From assembly GCA_025936275.1 (NCBI GenBank), contig JAICTR010000193.1:1-5837 (forward strand): DNA of 5,837 nucleotides, in the 5' to 3' direction. This document shows positions 1-5,837 of this stretch, piece by piece; position 1 is the stretch's first letter; each line of letters begins with the position of its first letter. Source of the DNA: Burkholderiales bacterium. GTDB taxonomy: Bacteria > Pseudomonadota > Gammaproteobacteria > Burkholderiales > Usitatibacteraceae. The notes under the pieces were generated by a model that was not told the DNA's origin, made no database searches, and saw nothing but the letters and a program-made list of their open reading frames with translations. The translations under genes were made by a program, and so were the position numbers.

Positions 1-152
1 AGTACCTTGGTCTTTCCCGATACTATCACGCCGAGGATCTCGGAGATGCCGCCGCGCCGGATGGAGAGCGTCACCACGCGCAGCACGGAGCGCCGGCCGA
101 AGGCGAAGCGCAGGGCGCGCACCTCGACGATGTCGTGGTCGGCGGGGGTCAT
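1..152 (-). CDS. ABC transporter ATP-binding protein, N-terminal fragment (cut by window edge)
   Basis: This is the first 50 codons of an ABC ATPase, reading from an ATG at 152-150 out through the left edge. The protein would bind and hydrolyse ATP on the cytoplasmic face of an importer, exporter or lipid transporter. The opening strand (IVEVRALRFAFG, residues 8-19), the segment RRSVLRVVTLSIRRGG (20-35) and the Walker A motif GVIVSGKT (40-47, pattern GxxxxGK[ST]) follow the usual order of an ABC nucleotide-binding domain. The tail GKTKVL resembles MlaF/Ttg2A-type ATPases (typically GKTTVL), but the fragment is too short to assign a subfamily. The Q-loop, signature motif and Walker B lie outside. 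The ATG has no Shine-Dalgarno sequence, and a good extended -10 ends 7 bases before it. The last codons (ATA, GTA, GGA, GTA) are unusually A/T-rich, and several residues depart from family consensus, for example VVTL where DVSL is usual. Confidence 0.72.
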   Translation of the reverse strand, partial: MTPADHDIVEVRALRFAFGRRSVLRVVTLSIRRGGISEILGVIVSGKTKV

Positions 153-158
153 CACGGG

Positions 159-167
159 ATTATCGCA
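159..167 (-). promoter_or_regulatory. extended -10 promoter element for the ABC ATPase gene
   Basis: On the minus strand this reads TGCGATAAT, that is, TG-n followed by GATAAT, which matches five of six bases of the sigma-70 -10 consensus with the extended TG. No convincing -35 box lies about 17 bp upstream, as is common for extended -10 promoters. The expected start of transcription falls at about 152-153, at or next to the ATG of the ATPase gene, so the transcript would be leaderless or nearly so. The missing ribosome binding site fits that reading. This is a sequence match only. Confidence 0.42.
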
Positions 168-219
168 TTCGGTGAAGCTCTCCCTCTGCCCTGGGAGCGG
201 GCCGGGAGAGGCTGAATGC
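165..219. repeat. nested imperfect palindrome in the divergent intergenic region
   Basis: Three pairs of arms are nested: GCATTC (165-170) with GAATGC (214-219), CTCTCCC (178-184) with GGGAGAG (204-210), and GCCC (188-191) with GGGC (199-202). A further direct copy of CTCTCCC lies at 238-244 and could compete for the GGGAGAG arm. The element abuts the leftward -10 box. It lies upstream of both flanking genes, so it is unlikely to be their terminator. C/T-rich CTCTCCC...GGGAGAG hairpins resemble short dispersed intergenic repeats of high-G+C proteobacteria, so a degenerate copy of such a repeat is one explanation. An operator is another. Confidence 0.45.
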
Positions 220-246
220 ACCGTGGCGATTCCGACCCTCTCCCGC

Positions 247-252
247 TAAGAT
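247..252 (+). promoter_or_regulatory. possible -10 box for the Yip1-family gene
   Basis: TAAGAT matches four of six bases of the -10 consensus, including the important first two and last positions. It would give a 5' leader of about 25-30 bases containing the AGGGAG ribosome binding site. The hexamer 17 bp upstream is a poor -35 (TGGCGA). A perfect 10-bp palindrome, ATGCGCGCAT, starts inside the box at 251 and runs to 260, covering the expected transcription start. The promoter call is weak. Confidence 0.25.
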
Positions 253-274
253 GCGCGCATTCCAAAAAACACCC

Positions 275-280
275 AGGGAG
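275..280 (+). promoter_or_regulatory. ribosome binding site of the Yip1-family gene
   Basis: AGGGAG lies five bases before the ATG at 286 and fixes that start. Confidence 0.7.
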
Positions 281-285
281 CATCC

Positions 286-1503
286 ATGAAGCTCGTCGAA
301 CGCGCGAAGAACATCATCCTCTCGCCGAAGGCCGAATGGCAGGCGGTCGCGGCCGAGACCACTCCGGATTCGCAGGTGATCGTGGGCTACGTGCTGCCGC
401 TCGCGGCGGTCGCCGCGATCGCCGGCTTCATCGGCATGAGCCTCGTCGGCATGACGGTGGGCATGTTCGGAAGCGTGCGCATGCCGATCGCGTGGGGCTT
501 CGCCTCGGCCGTCTACCACCTGGTGATGGCCATCGTGGTGGTGTACGTGCTCGCGTTCATCATCGATGCGCTCGCACCGACCTTCGGCGCGGAGAAGAGC
601 CTTTCGCGTGCGCTCAAGGTGGCGGTCTACGCCTACACGCCGGTGTGGGTGGCGAGCATCGTCACGATCCTGCCGATGCTCGGCATCCTGGTGCTGCTCG
701 CGGCGATCTACGCGATCTACCTCCTCTACCTCGGCCTGGTGCCGCTGATGCGCGCGCCCGCGGAGAAGGCGGCGGGCTACACCGCGGTGGTGGTGATCGC
801 CGGCATCGTGCTCTCGGTGGTGATCAGCGCGATCGGCGGGCTCGTGGTGAGCGCGGGCATGCCCGGCATGATCGCGCCGGGCGCGGGCGCCGGGGTGACG
901 TTCGATCGCGCGAGCCCGATGGGCAAGCTCGACGACTTCAACCGCAAGATGGAAGAAGCGAACCAGCGCGTCGAGGAGGCGCGGAAGAGCGGCGATCCGA
1001 ACAAGCAGATGGAAGCGGCGCTCGGCGCGCTCGGCACCGCGCTCTCCGGCGGCAAGGGGGTGGAGCCGGTGCAGCTCGCCGAGCTCAAGCCGCTCGTGCC
1101 CGAGGCGTTCGCGGGGCTGCCGCGCGCGGACCTGCGCACCGATCGCAGCGGCGTGAAGGGCTTCATGGTGGCGAAAGCCGCCGCGACCTACCGCGACGCG
1201 GACGGCAAGAAGAGCGTCGACCTCGAGGTGACCGACACCGGCGGCGCCGCGGGCCTGATGGGCCTCGCCGCGTGGATGGGCGTGCAGGGCGAGCACGAGG
1301 ACAGCCACCGCCGCGAGGTCACGCGCTCCGACGGCGACCGGCTGGTGCACGAGGTCGTCGACAAGGACGGCAAGCGCAGCGAGTACACGATCGTGCTCGG
1401 CAAGCGCTTCGTCGTTTCCGCGACGGGCCACGGCGTGGACCTCGCGACCCTCGAGTCGGGCGTGAAGGCGATCGACCTCGGCAAGCTCGCCGCGCTGAAG
1501 TAG
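286..1503 (+). CDS. Yip1-family membrane protein with C-terminal soluble domain
   Basis: This is a 405-residue inner-membrane protein. The opening (MKLVERAKNIILSPKAEW, residues 1-18) and the helices that follow match bacterial members of the Yip1 family, whose function is poorly known. I count five hydrophobic segments at about 31-57, 69-96, 111-130, 131-154 and 166-191. Positive charges at the N-terminus, at 103-111 and at 156-161 put those parts in the cytoplasm and the C-terminus in the periplasm. Residues 192-405 are soluble: a short Gly/Pro/Ala linker, a charged helix at about 212-236, then a strand-rich region (about 285-380). Ordinary Yip1 proteins are near 200 residues, so the tail roughly doubles the length. 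The ATG is supported by AGGGAG at 275-280, five bases upstream. The gene stands alone and converges on the FHA gene. The family call rests on the N-terminal half; the role of the tail is unknown. Confidence 0.85.
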   Translation: MKLVERAKNIILSPKAEWQAVAAETTPDSQVIVGYVLPLAAVAAIAGFIGMSLVGMTVGMFGSVRMPIAWGFASAVYHLVMAIVVVYVLAFIIDALAPTFGAEKSLSRALKVAVYAYTPVWVASIVTILPMLGILVLLAAIYAIYLLYLGLVPLMRAPAEKAAGYTAVVVIAGIVLSVVISAIGGLVVSAGMPGMIAPGAGAGVTFDRASPMGKLDDFNRKMEEANQRVEEARKSGDPNKQMEAALGALGTALSGGKGVEPVQLAELKPLVPEAFAGLPRADLRTDRSGVKGFMVAKAAATYRDADGKKSVDLEVTDTGGAAGLMGLAAWMGVQGEHEDSHRREVTRSDGDRLVHEVVDKDGKRSEYTIVLGKRFVVSATGHGVDLATLESGVKAIDLGKLAALK

Positions 1504-1512
1504 GGCGCCGGC

Positions 1513-2496
1513 TCAGTCGGAAGGATCGAAATCGAGCGGGCCGCCGGAAGGCGGCTCGCGCTTGCGCGCCTCGTCCACCGCGCGCTTGGTCGCATCGCTC
1601 GCCTGAAGGAAGCGCTCCGGCGTCGCGGGCGCGACGATGCGGAAGCGCGGCGGCTTGAGCTCTCCCAGCGTCGCGCGCTCGCCCACCACGCGCCGCGTCT
1701 CCGCCTTGCTCGCGAACTGGATCGCGGCGCCCGAGGCGAGCAGCGCCACGATGATGCCCATCGCGATCGGCAGGCGCCGCGGCCCGATCGACAACAGGTG
1801 GCCGTAGCAGAGCGCTGCGAGGAGCGCCCACACGCCGAAGCTCGCGTAGTCGTCGAGCTCGCGCCACGCGAGGCCATAGGCGAGCCACTCGCCCAGCTGG
1901 TCCCAGAGCAGGAACGCGAGGCAGCCGGTGAGCGCGATGCGCAGCTGCAGCGCGAAGCGCGCCTGCCCGAAGAAAAGGTGCGAGAGGAGCGCCCACATCC
2001 CCGACCACACCACGACGAACGCGGCGAAGGCGACGATCGGCAGCAGCATCACGTTCCAGCTGCGCTCGGTGGTGATCGCGAGCCACTCGACGAGGAGCAG
2101 GGATCCGACCACGGCGATCGCGAGCCCCGCGGCCCACGCCGCATGGGCGCGCGGGCGCAGGTGCGGCTTCTCGGGCGCGCCGGGCCGCGCCGCGTCGTGC
2201 ACGCGCCGCACCGTGCGCCCGATGCGCTGGCCCGGCGCGCCGCCGAGCGCGAGCCGCGGCACGCGTTCGGCGCCATGCTCCGCGTAAAGGCCGTTCACGC
2301 TGCCCAGGTCCTCCGCGACCAGCGCGCCATCGGCGTCGCGCACGATGCGCAGGTGGTGCGGGGCGACGTGCGGGTCGTCCACCACGACGTCGTTGTCGAA
2401 CGCGCGCCCGACGTGCGCCTGCGGCGCGTCGATGCGGCTGCGCGATGCGACCTCGCCGTGCCGCGAGAGCACCTCGATCCACATCACCGCGCCCAT
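1513..2496 (-). CDS. FHA-domain protein with five transmembrane helices
   Basis: The protein has 327 residues. An N-terminal forkhead-associated domain (about 5-95), a fold that binds phosphothreonine peptides, shows GR (30-31), ND (35-36), DDPHV (40-44), H48 and DLGSVNG (63-69). The serine usually found before the conserved histidine is alanine here (A45). After a Pro/Arg-rich linker come five hydrophobic helices at about 118-140, 149-173, 182-205, 218-237 and 242-262. Arginines flank the linker and the loops at 177-187 and 239-241, which places the FHA domain in the cytoplasm and the polar tail (263-327) in the periplasm. The chosen start, ATG at 2496, has GAGGG six bases upstream inside the protease gene and overlaps that gene by 13 bp. 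A second ATG at 2484 forms a TGATG stop/start overlap but lacks a good ribosome binding site. No protein kinase is encoded in the window, so the phospho-partner is unknown. Confidence 0.85.
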   Translation of the reverse strand: MGAVMWIEVLSRHGEVASRSRIDAPQAHVGRAFDNDVVVDDPHVAPHHLRIVRDADGALVAEDLGSVNGLYAEHGAERVPRLALGGAPGQRIGRTVRRVHDAARPGAPEKPHLRPRAHAAWAAGLAIAVVGSLLLVEWLAITTERSWNVMLLPIVAFAAFVVVWSGMWALLSHLFFGQARFALQLRIALTGCLAFLLWDQLGEWLAYGLAWRELDDYASFGVWALLAALCYGHLLSIGPRRLPIAMGIIVALLASGAAIQFASKAETRRVVGERATLGELKPPRFRIVAPATPERFLQASDATKRAVDEARKREPPSGGPLDFDPSD

Positions 2497-3800
2497 CGGA
2501 TGCCCTCGAGGAAGCGGCGGCCCAGCGCGAGCGCGTTCGACTCCGACACGCCCTGCATGGTGAGCTGCGCGAGGAGCGCCTCGCGCTCGCGGTCCTGGGT
2601 CGCGACGAGCAGGGTCACGTTGTAGAGGCCTTCGAACTCGCGGTACGCGCGCATGCACCACGTTGCCCGCAGCAGCGGCCGCGCGCCGCGCTCGTCGCGC
2701 ACGAAGTCGTCGCTGCACGACTGCTCGGTGAGCCGCCGTCCGCCATCGATGCCCGACGCGGCGGCGTGCTGCGCGAGCTCGTGGGCGAACTGGAAGGCGT
2801 TGAGGTCGATCGCCTGGTGGTAGGAGTAGATGACGTCCACGCGCCCGGTGAGGATGCGGTCCGAAACGAAGATGCCGGTGCCGCTCGAGCAGCGCGTGGT
2901 GTCGATCGAGACGCGCGGCTTGGGCACCTGGTCGGCATTGGTCGCCGCCCAGCAGGTCATCCACGGCGCCGCGCTCTCGAGCCCACGATAGCCGCCGAAC
3001 GTCGAGTCGCGGAAGCCCTCCTTCTCGAGGCGCTGGTAGAAGCCCGCCTGCCACGCCTGCAGCTGGCGGCCCACTTCCTCGCGCGCCTTGTCGACCCTCA
3101 GCGGCGCGCCGGCGCGCGCGCGCTGCACCAGCGCGGCGGCGAAGCGCGCCGGCACGAGGAACCCTACCTGCTCGCCGTCGAGGCGCTTGGCGACGTTCAC
3201 GCCGACGATGCGTCCGTCGGAATCGGTCACCGGCCCGCCGCTCATGCCGGGGTTGATCGCGCCGGAAAAATGGATGCGCTCGTCGTAGCTCTTGTCCACG
3301 AGGCCGTTGTTGGTCCCTTCGACGATGGTGAAGCCGAGGTCCAGCGGGTTGCCCATCGCGTAGATGCGCTCGCCCTTGGGGAGCTTTCCCTCGAGCGCGC
3401 GCGGCTCGAACTCGAAGTACGGCAGGCCCGCGCGGTCGAGCTTCACCACCGCGAGGTCGTGCGCGACGTCGATCGCGAGGAGGCGCAGCTCTCCCTTGCC
3501 GCCATCGGGCGCGAGGTACTCGAGGCGATAGGTCTTCGGGTCCAGCGCGAAGCGCGACACCACGTGGTAGTTGGTGACCGCGTAGCCGTCCGCGCTCACC
3601 ACGAACGCGGAGCCGATCGTGGTCTGCCGCCCCGCGGCGTGCACCAGCGTTCGCACCTGCAGGATGCGCGGCTTCGCCATCTCGTAGACCTGCTCGGCGG
3701 CCGAGGAGAGCGGCCCGGAAGGCGCGCCGGGCGCGACCGGTGCTTGCGCGGCGGCGAGGACGGCGGCGCTCGCGAGGAGTGCTGCGAAGGCGATGCGCAA
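2484..3800 (-). CDS. secreted trypsin-like serine protease (HtrA/S1C type) with an unassigned C-terminal domain
   Basis: This is a predicted periplasmic endopeptidase. Numbered from a TTG at 3800 (438 residues), it has a signal peptide MRIAFAALLASAAVLAAAQA (1-20). The chymotrypsin-fold domain (about 35-235) has a full catalytic triad: His79 in TNYHVV, Asp115 in VAHDLAVVKLD and Ser187 in NPGMSGGPV. IGSAFVVSADGYAVTNYHVV (62-81) is typical of the HtrA/S1C group. No PDZ domain follows. Residues 240-438 instead form a domain I do not recognise, with four cysteines (283, 304, 362, 382) that could pair in the periplasm. The start is uncertain. TTG at 3800 has GAGG seven bases upstream and gives a compact signal peptide. 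A GTG at 3869 adds 23 residues, overlaps the upstream gene by 41 bp and has no ribosome binding site. The 3' end overlaps the FHA gene, suggesting coupled translation. Confidence 0.85.
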   Translation of the reverse strand: MRIAFAALLASAAVLAAAQAPVAPGAPSGPLSSAAEQVYEMAKPRILQVRTLVHAAGRQTTIGSAFVVSADGYAVTNYHVVSRFALDPKTYRLEYLAPDGGKGELRLLAIDVAHDLAVVKLDRAGLPYFEFEPRALEGKLPKGERIYAMGNPLDLGFTIVEGTNNGLVDKSYDERIHFSGAINPGMSGGPVTDSDGRIVGVNVAKRLDGEQVGFLVPARFAAALVQRARAGAPLRVDKAREEVGRQLQAWQAGFYQRLEKEGFRDSTFGGYRGLESAAPWMTCWAATNADQVPKPRVSIDTTRCSSGTGIFVSDRILTGRVDVIYSYHQAIDLNAFQFAHELAQHAAASGIDGGRRLTEQSCSDDFVRDERGARPLLRATWCMRAYREFEGLYNVTLLVATQDREREALLAQLTMQGVSESNALALGRRFLEGIRWAR

Positions 3801-3828
3801 CGCGCGACCTCGCGGGATGGCGGCGCTC

Positions 3829-4515
3829 CTACGCGGCGTCGCGAAAGCCGGCGGCTGCGCGTGCGGCACGCGATTCGCTGCCGGTGAGCCGCGCGACGAA
3901 CGCCGCGGCCGCCTCGCGCTGCGCCGCGCCCGCCTGGACGGCCGCGGTGTAGACGGTCTCGAGCTCGTGCCCGCGGGGCAGGGGCGCCACGAGCTTCACG
4001 CCCGGCGTCGCGAGGATCTCGGTCGCCTGCGTGCAGCCGATCGGGCGCCCGCCGGCCGACGCCATCTCGCGCATCGAGGTCGCGCCGTTGGGGAAATTGC
4101 GGATGCGCTCGCGCACCTCGTCGTGGATGCCGAGCGCCTCGAGCACCTTCGCGAAATGGATGCCCGCGGTCGCCTTCGACGGATCCGGGAAGTAGATCGC
4201 GTCGGCCGCGCGGAGTGCCGCGCGGAGCCGGTCCGCATCGGAGACGTCGGGCGCGGGATCGGCGGCGCGCACCGAGATCGAGGTGGCGACGGCGCCGAGG
4301 TCCGCGATCGTGCCCGGCACGACGCGGCCTTCTTCCGCGAGCTTCGCGATCTGCGCGCGCGTGAGGATCACGATGTCGCAGGGCTCGCCCGCGCGCAGCT
4401 TCTCGAGCATCGCGCCGACCGCGCCGAAGCTGCCCTCGACGCCGATCGACTGCGCGCGCGCCACCGTGCCGACCAGGCCGTGGGCGGCGCCCGCGCTGAG
4501 GAAGCGGAGCTGCAC
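3829..4515 (-). CDS. ModA-like substrate-binding protein without signal peptide
   Basis: The protein has 228 residues and the fold pattern of type II periplasmic binding proteins of the molybdate-binding ModA group (SBP_bac_11 type). It begins directly with the first strand, MQLRFLSAGAAHGLV. It continues with SFGAVGAMLEKLRAGEPCDIVILT (29-52), a VVPGT turn (65-69), the hinge region YFPDPSKATAGIHFAKVLEALG (108-129), GCTQATEILATPGVKLVAPLP (160-180) and the closing AAAAFVARLTG (202-212). All of these match the family. True ModA proteins have a signal peptide; this one has none, so it is predicted to be cytoplasmic unless it starts elsewhere. No ModB or ModC gene is present, so a molybdate role should not be assumed. 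The start is a GTG, seven bases after the stop of the Bug receptor gene, with only a weak ribosome binding site; coupled translation is plausible. The TAG stop is followed at once by AGGAG and then the protease gene. Confidence 0.82.
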   Translation of the reverse strand: MQLRFLSAGAAHGLVGTVARAQSIGVEGSFGAVGAMLEKLRAGEPCDIVILTRAQIAKLAEEGRVVPGTIADLGAVATSISVRAADPAPDVSDADRLRAALRAADAIYFPDPSKATAGIHFAKVLEALGIHDEVRERIRNFPNGATSMREMASAGGRPIGCTQATEILATPGVKLVAPLPRGHELETVYTAAVQAGAAQREAAAAFVARLTGSESRAARAAAGFRDAA

Positions 4516-4522
4516 GATGCGC

Positions 4523-5485
<963 letters not shown>

Positions 5486-5491
5486 CGGGAT

Positions 5492-5497
5492 CTCCTT
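5492..5497 (-). promoter_or_regulatory. ribosome binding site of the Bug receptor gene
   Basis: AAGGAG on the minus strand, six bases before the ATG at 5485. It selects this start over the open frame that extends upstream to 5644. Confidence 0.75.
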
Positions 5498-5519
5498 GCG
5501 GCGGGTGAGGGAGGTGCCG

Positions 5520-5528
5520 AGTCTATCA
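5520..5528 (-). promoter_or_regulatory. possible extended -10 box for the four-gene run
   Basis: On the minus strand the sequence is TGATAGACT: TG, one base, then TAGACT, which matches four of six bases of the -10 consensus. It lies in one of the few less G/C-rich spots of the intergenic region and would give a leader of about 28 bases carrying the AAGGAG site. No good -35 is visible at 16-18 bp. Weak call. Confidence 0.25.
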
Positions 5529-5710
5529 AACGCCTGCTTTCCTTCGCGGCGCACTCTTTGTCCAGGACCGGAACGCAGCGCGGCGCAAAGCACGACGAGC
5601 GCGTGGGACGCGACCGACAAGGCGCAAGCCCACGCGCACAGCATTTACGGGTCGCTGCCGACTGGCGCCGCGCCAGGCAGGGCCGCACGCTGGAAGCTGT
5701 GAATACCGAC

Positions 5711-5716
5711 AGGAGG
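5711..5716 (+). promoter_or_regulatory. ribosome binding site of the glycine-zipper lipoprotein gene
   Basis: AGGAGG, close to the full anti-Shine-Dalgarno complement, lies five bases before the ATG at 5722. It is among the strongest ribosome binding sites in the window and fits an abundantly made envelope protein. Confidence 0.8.
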
Positions 5717-5721
5717 TGGAG

Positions 5722-5837
5722 ATGGATACGCGCATCCTGAAATCCGCGGCGGCTGCCGCGCTCGCGCTCGCGCTCGGCGCGTGCGCCGACATGACGCACC
5801 AGGAGAGGAGCACGGTCGCCGGTGCCGCGATCGGCGG
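5722..5837 (+). CDS. glycine-zipper lipoprotein, N-terminal fragment (cut by window edge)
   Basis: Only the first 38 codons and part of the next are present. The sequence encodes a lipoprotein signal peptide: MDTRILK, a hydrophobic Ala/Leu run (8-18) and the lipobox LGAC, with Cys21 as the lipidated residue after cleavage by signal peptidase II. The mature part begins CADMTHQERSTVAGAAIGG (21-39). TVAGAAIGG is the start of a glycine-zipper membrane segment, as in small OsmB-like or YMGG-type outer-membrane lipoproteins, which are often stress-related. Aspartate does not follow the cysteine (Ala22 does), so Lol export to the outer membrane is expected by the +2 rule. The start is fixed by AGGAGG five bases upstream. 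The gene is transcribed away from the Bug receptor gene. The family call depends on the part beyond the window and could shift, for instance to an OmpA-fused glycine-zipper protein. Confidence 0.72.
   Translation, partial: MDTRILKSAAAAALALALGACADMTHQERSTVAGAAIG

Larger units (their letters stand above)
5486..5721. other. divergent intergenic region with a 9-bp inverted repeat
   Basis: These 236 bases separate the Bug receptor gene (leftward) from the lipoprotein gene (rightward) and must hold both promoters. I find no believable coding sequence. Two inverted repeats stand out: GCGCGTGGG (5599-5607) with CCCACGCGC (5629-5637), a perfect 9-bp pair spaced by 21 bases, and CTGGCG (5662-5667) with CGCCAG (5671-5676), a 6-bp pair with a 3-base loop. 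Either could be a regulator site or a leader hairpin. In G+C-rich DNA pairs of this size also arise by chance. Confidence 0.4.

Noticed and set aside
160..1658. Long open frames on both strands over the Yip1 gene (423 and 480 codons).
   Set aside because: They are rich in Arg, Ala and His with no domain or signal pattern. They are the usual antisense and out-of-frame shadows of a G+C-rich gene; the 286-1503 frame has the ribosome binding site, membrane helices and family match.
2497..3054. Upstream extension of the FHA frame to 3054 (513 codons in total).
   Set aside because: The added part lies antisense-free but out of frame within the protease gene, has Arg/Ala-rich shadow composition and shows no FHA features. 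The real start is near 2496.
2445..3887. 480-codon plus-strand frame opposite the protease.
   Set aside because: Shadow composition. The minus-strand frame carries the signal peptide and the complete catalytic triad.
3829..4515. Calling the ModA-like gene a molybdate transporter gene (modA).
   Set aside because: It has no signal peptide and no modB or modC neighbour, so the substrate and role are not supported.
5486..5644. Extension of the Bug receptor to a start at 5644.
   Set aside because: The extension would add 53 residues before a perfect signal peptide. The strong AAGGAG at 5492-5497 supports the ATG at 5485.
5644..5706. TTTACG and GAATAC as a promoter for the lipoprotein gene.
   Set aside because: The boxes match consensus poorly and are too far apart, and the transcription start would fall on the ribosome binding site.

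Overview
The window looks like chromosomal DNA from a high-G+C betaproteobacterium, probably Burkholderiales or a close relative. By eye the G+C is about two thirds or more, with strong G/C at third codon positions. The best lineage marker is a Bug/TctC-type periplasmic solute receptor, a family greatly expanded in that group. The organism is inferred from gene content and codon use only. I see no tRNA, rRNA, CRISPR array, insertion sequence, integrase or other clear sign of a mobile element.

Layout, left to right. (1) Positions 1-152, minus strand: the first 50 codons of an ABC transporter ATPase, cut by the window edge just after its Walker A motif. (2) 153-285: a divergent intergenic region with a nested palindrome, an extended -10 box pointing left and a possible -10 pointing right. 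(3) 286-1503, plus: a five-helix Yip1-family membrane protein with a soluble C-terminal extension of about 200 residues. (4) 1513-5485, minus: four tightly packed genes transcribed right to left. They encode a Bug/TctC receptor, a ModA-like binding protein without a signal peptide, a secreted trypsin-like (HtrA-type) protease and an FHA-domain protein with five membrane helices. The gaps are 7 bp and 28 bp, and the last pair overlaps by 13 bp. The Yip1 and FHA genes converge with 9 bp between their stop codons. (5) 5486-5721: a second divergent intergenic region. (6) 5722 to the right edge, plus: the start of a small glycine-zipper lipoprotein.

How the genes may work together. The two binding proteins form one pair, but no transporter membrane subunits (TctA/TctB or ModB/ModC) are present, so both look orphaned here. 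The protease and FHA genes form a second, more intimate pair. Their overlap suggests coupled translation. Predicted topology puts the FHA domain in the cytoplasm and the FHA protein's C-terminal tail in the periplasm, where the protease acts. A cytoplasm-to-periplasm signalling or quality-control module is an attractive reading but is inference. Most of the window is otherwise ordinary chromosomal content. The points most worth a second look are the protease/FHA pair, the unassigned cysteine-containing C-terminal domain of the protease, the signal-less ModA-like protein, and the palindrome with a possibly leaderless start at 150-219.
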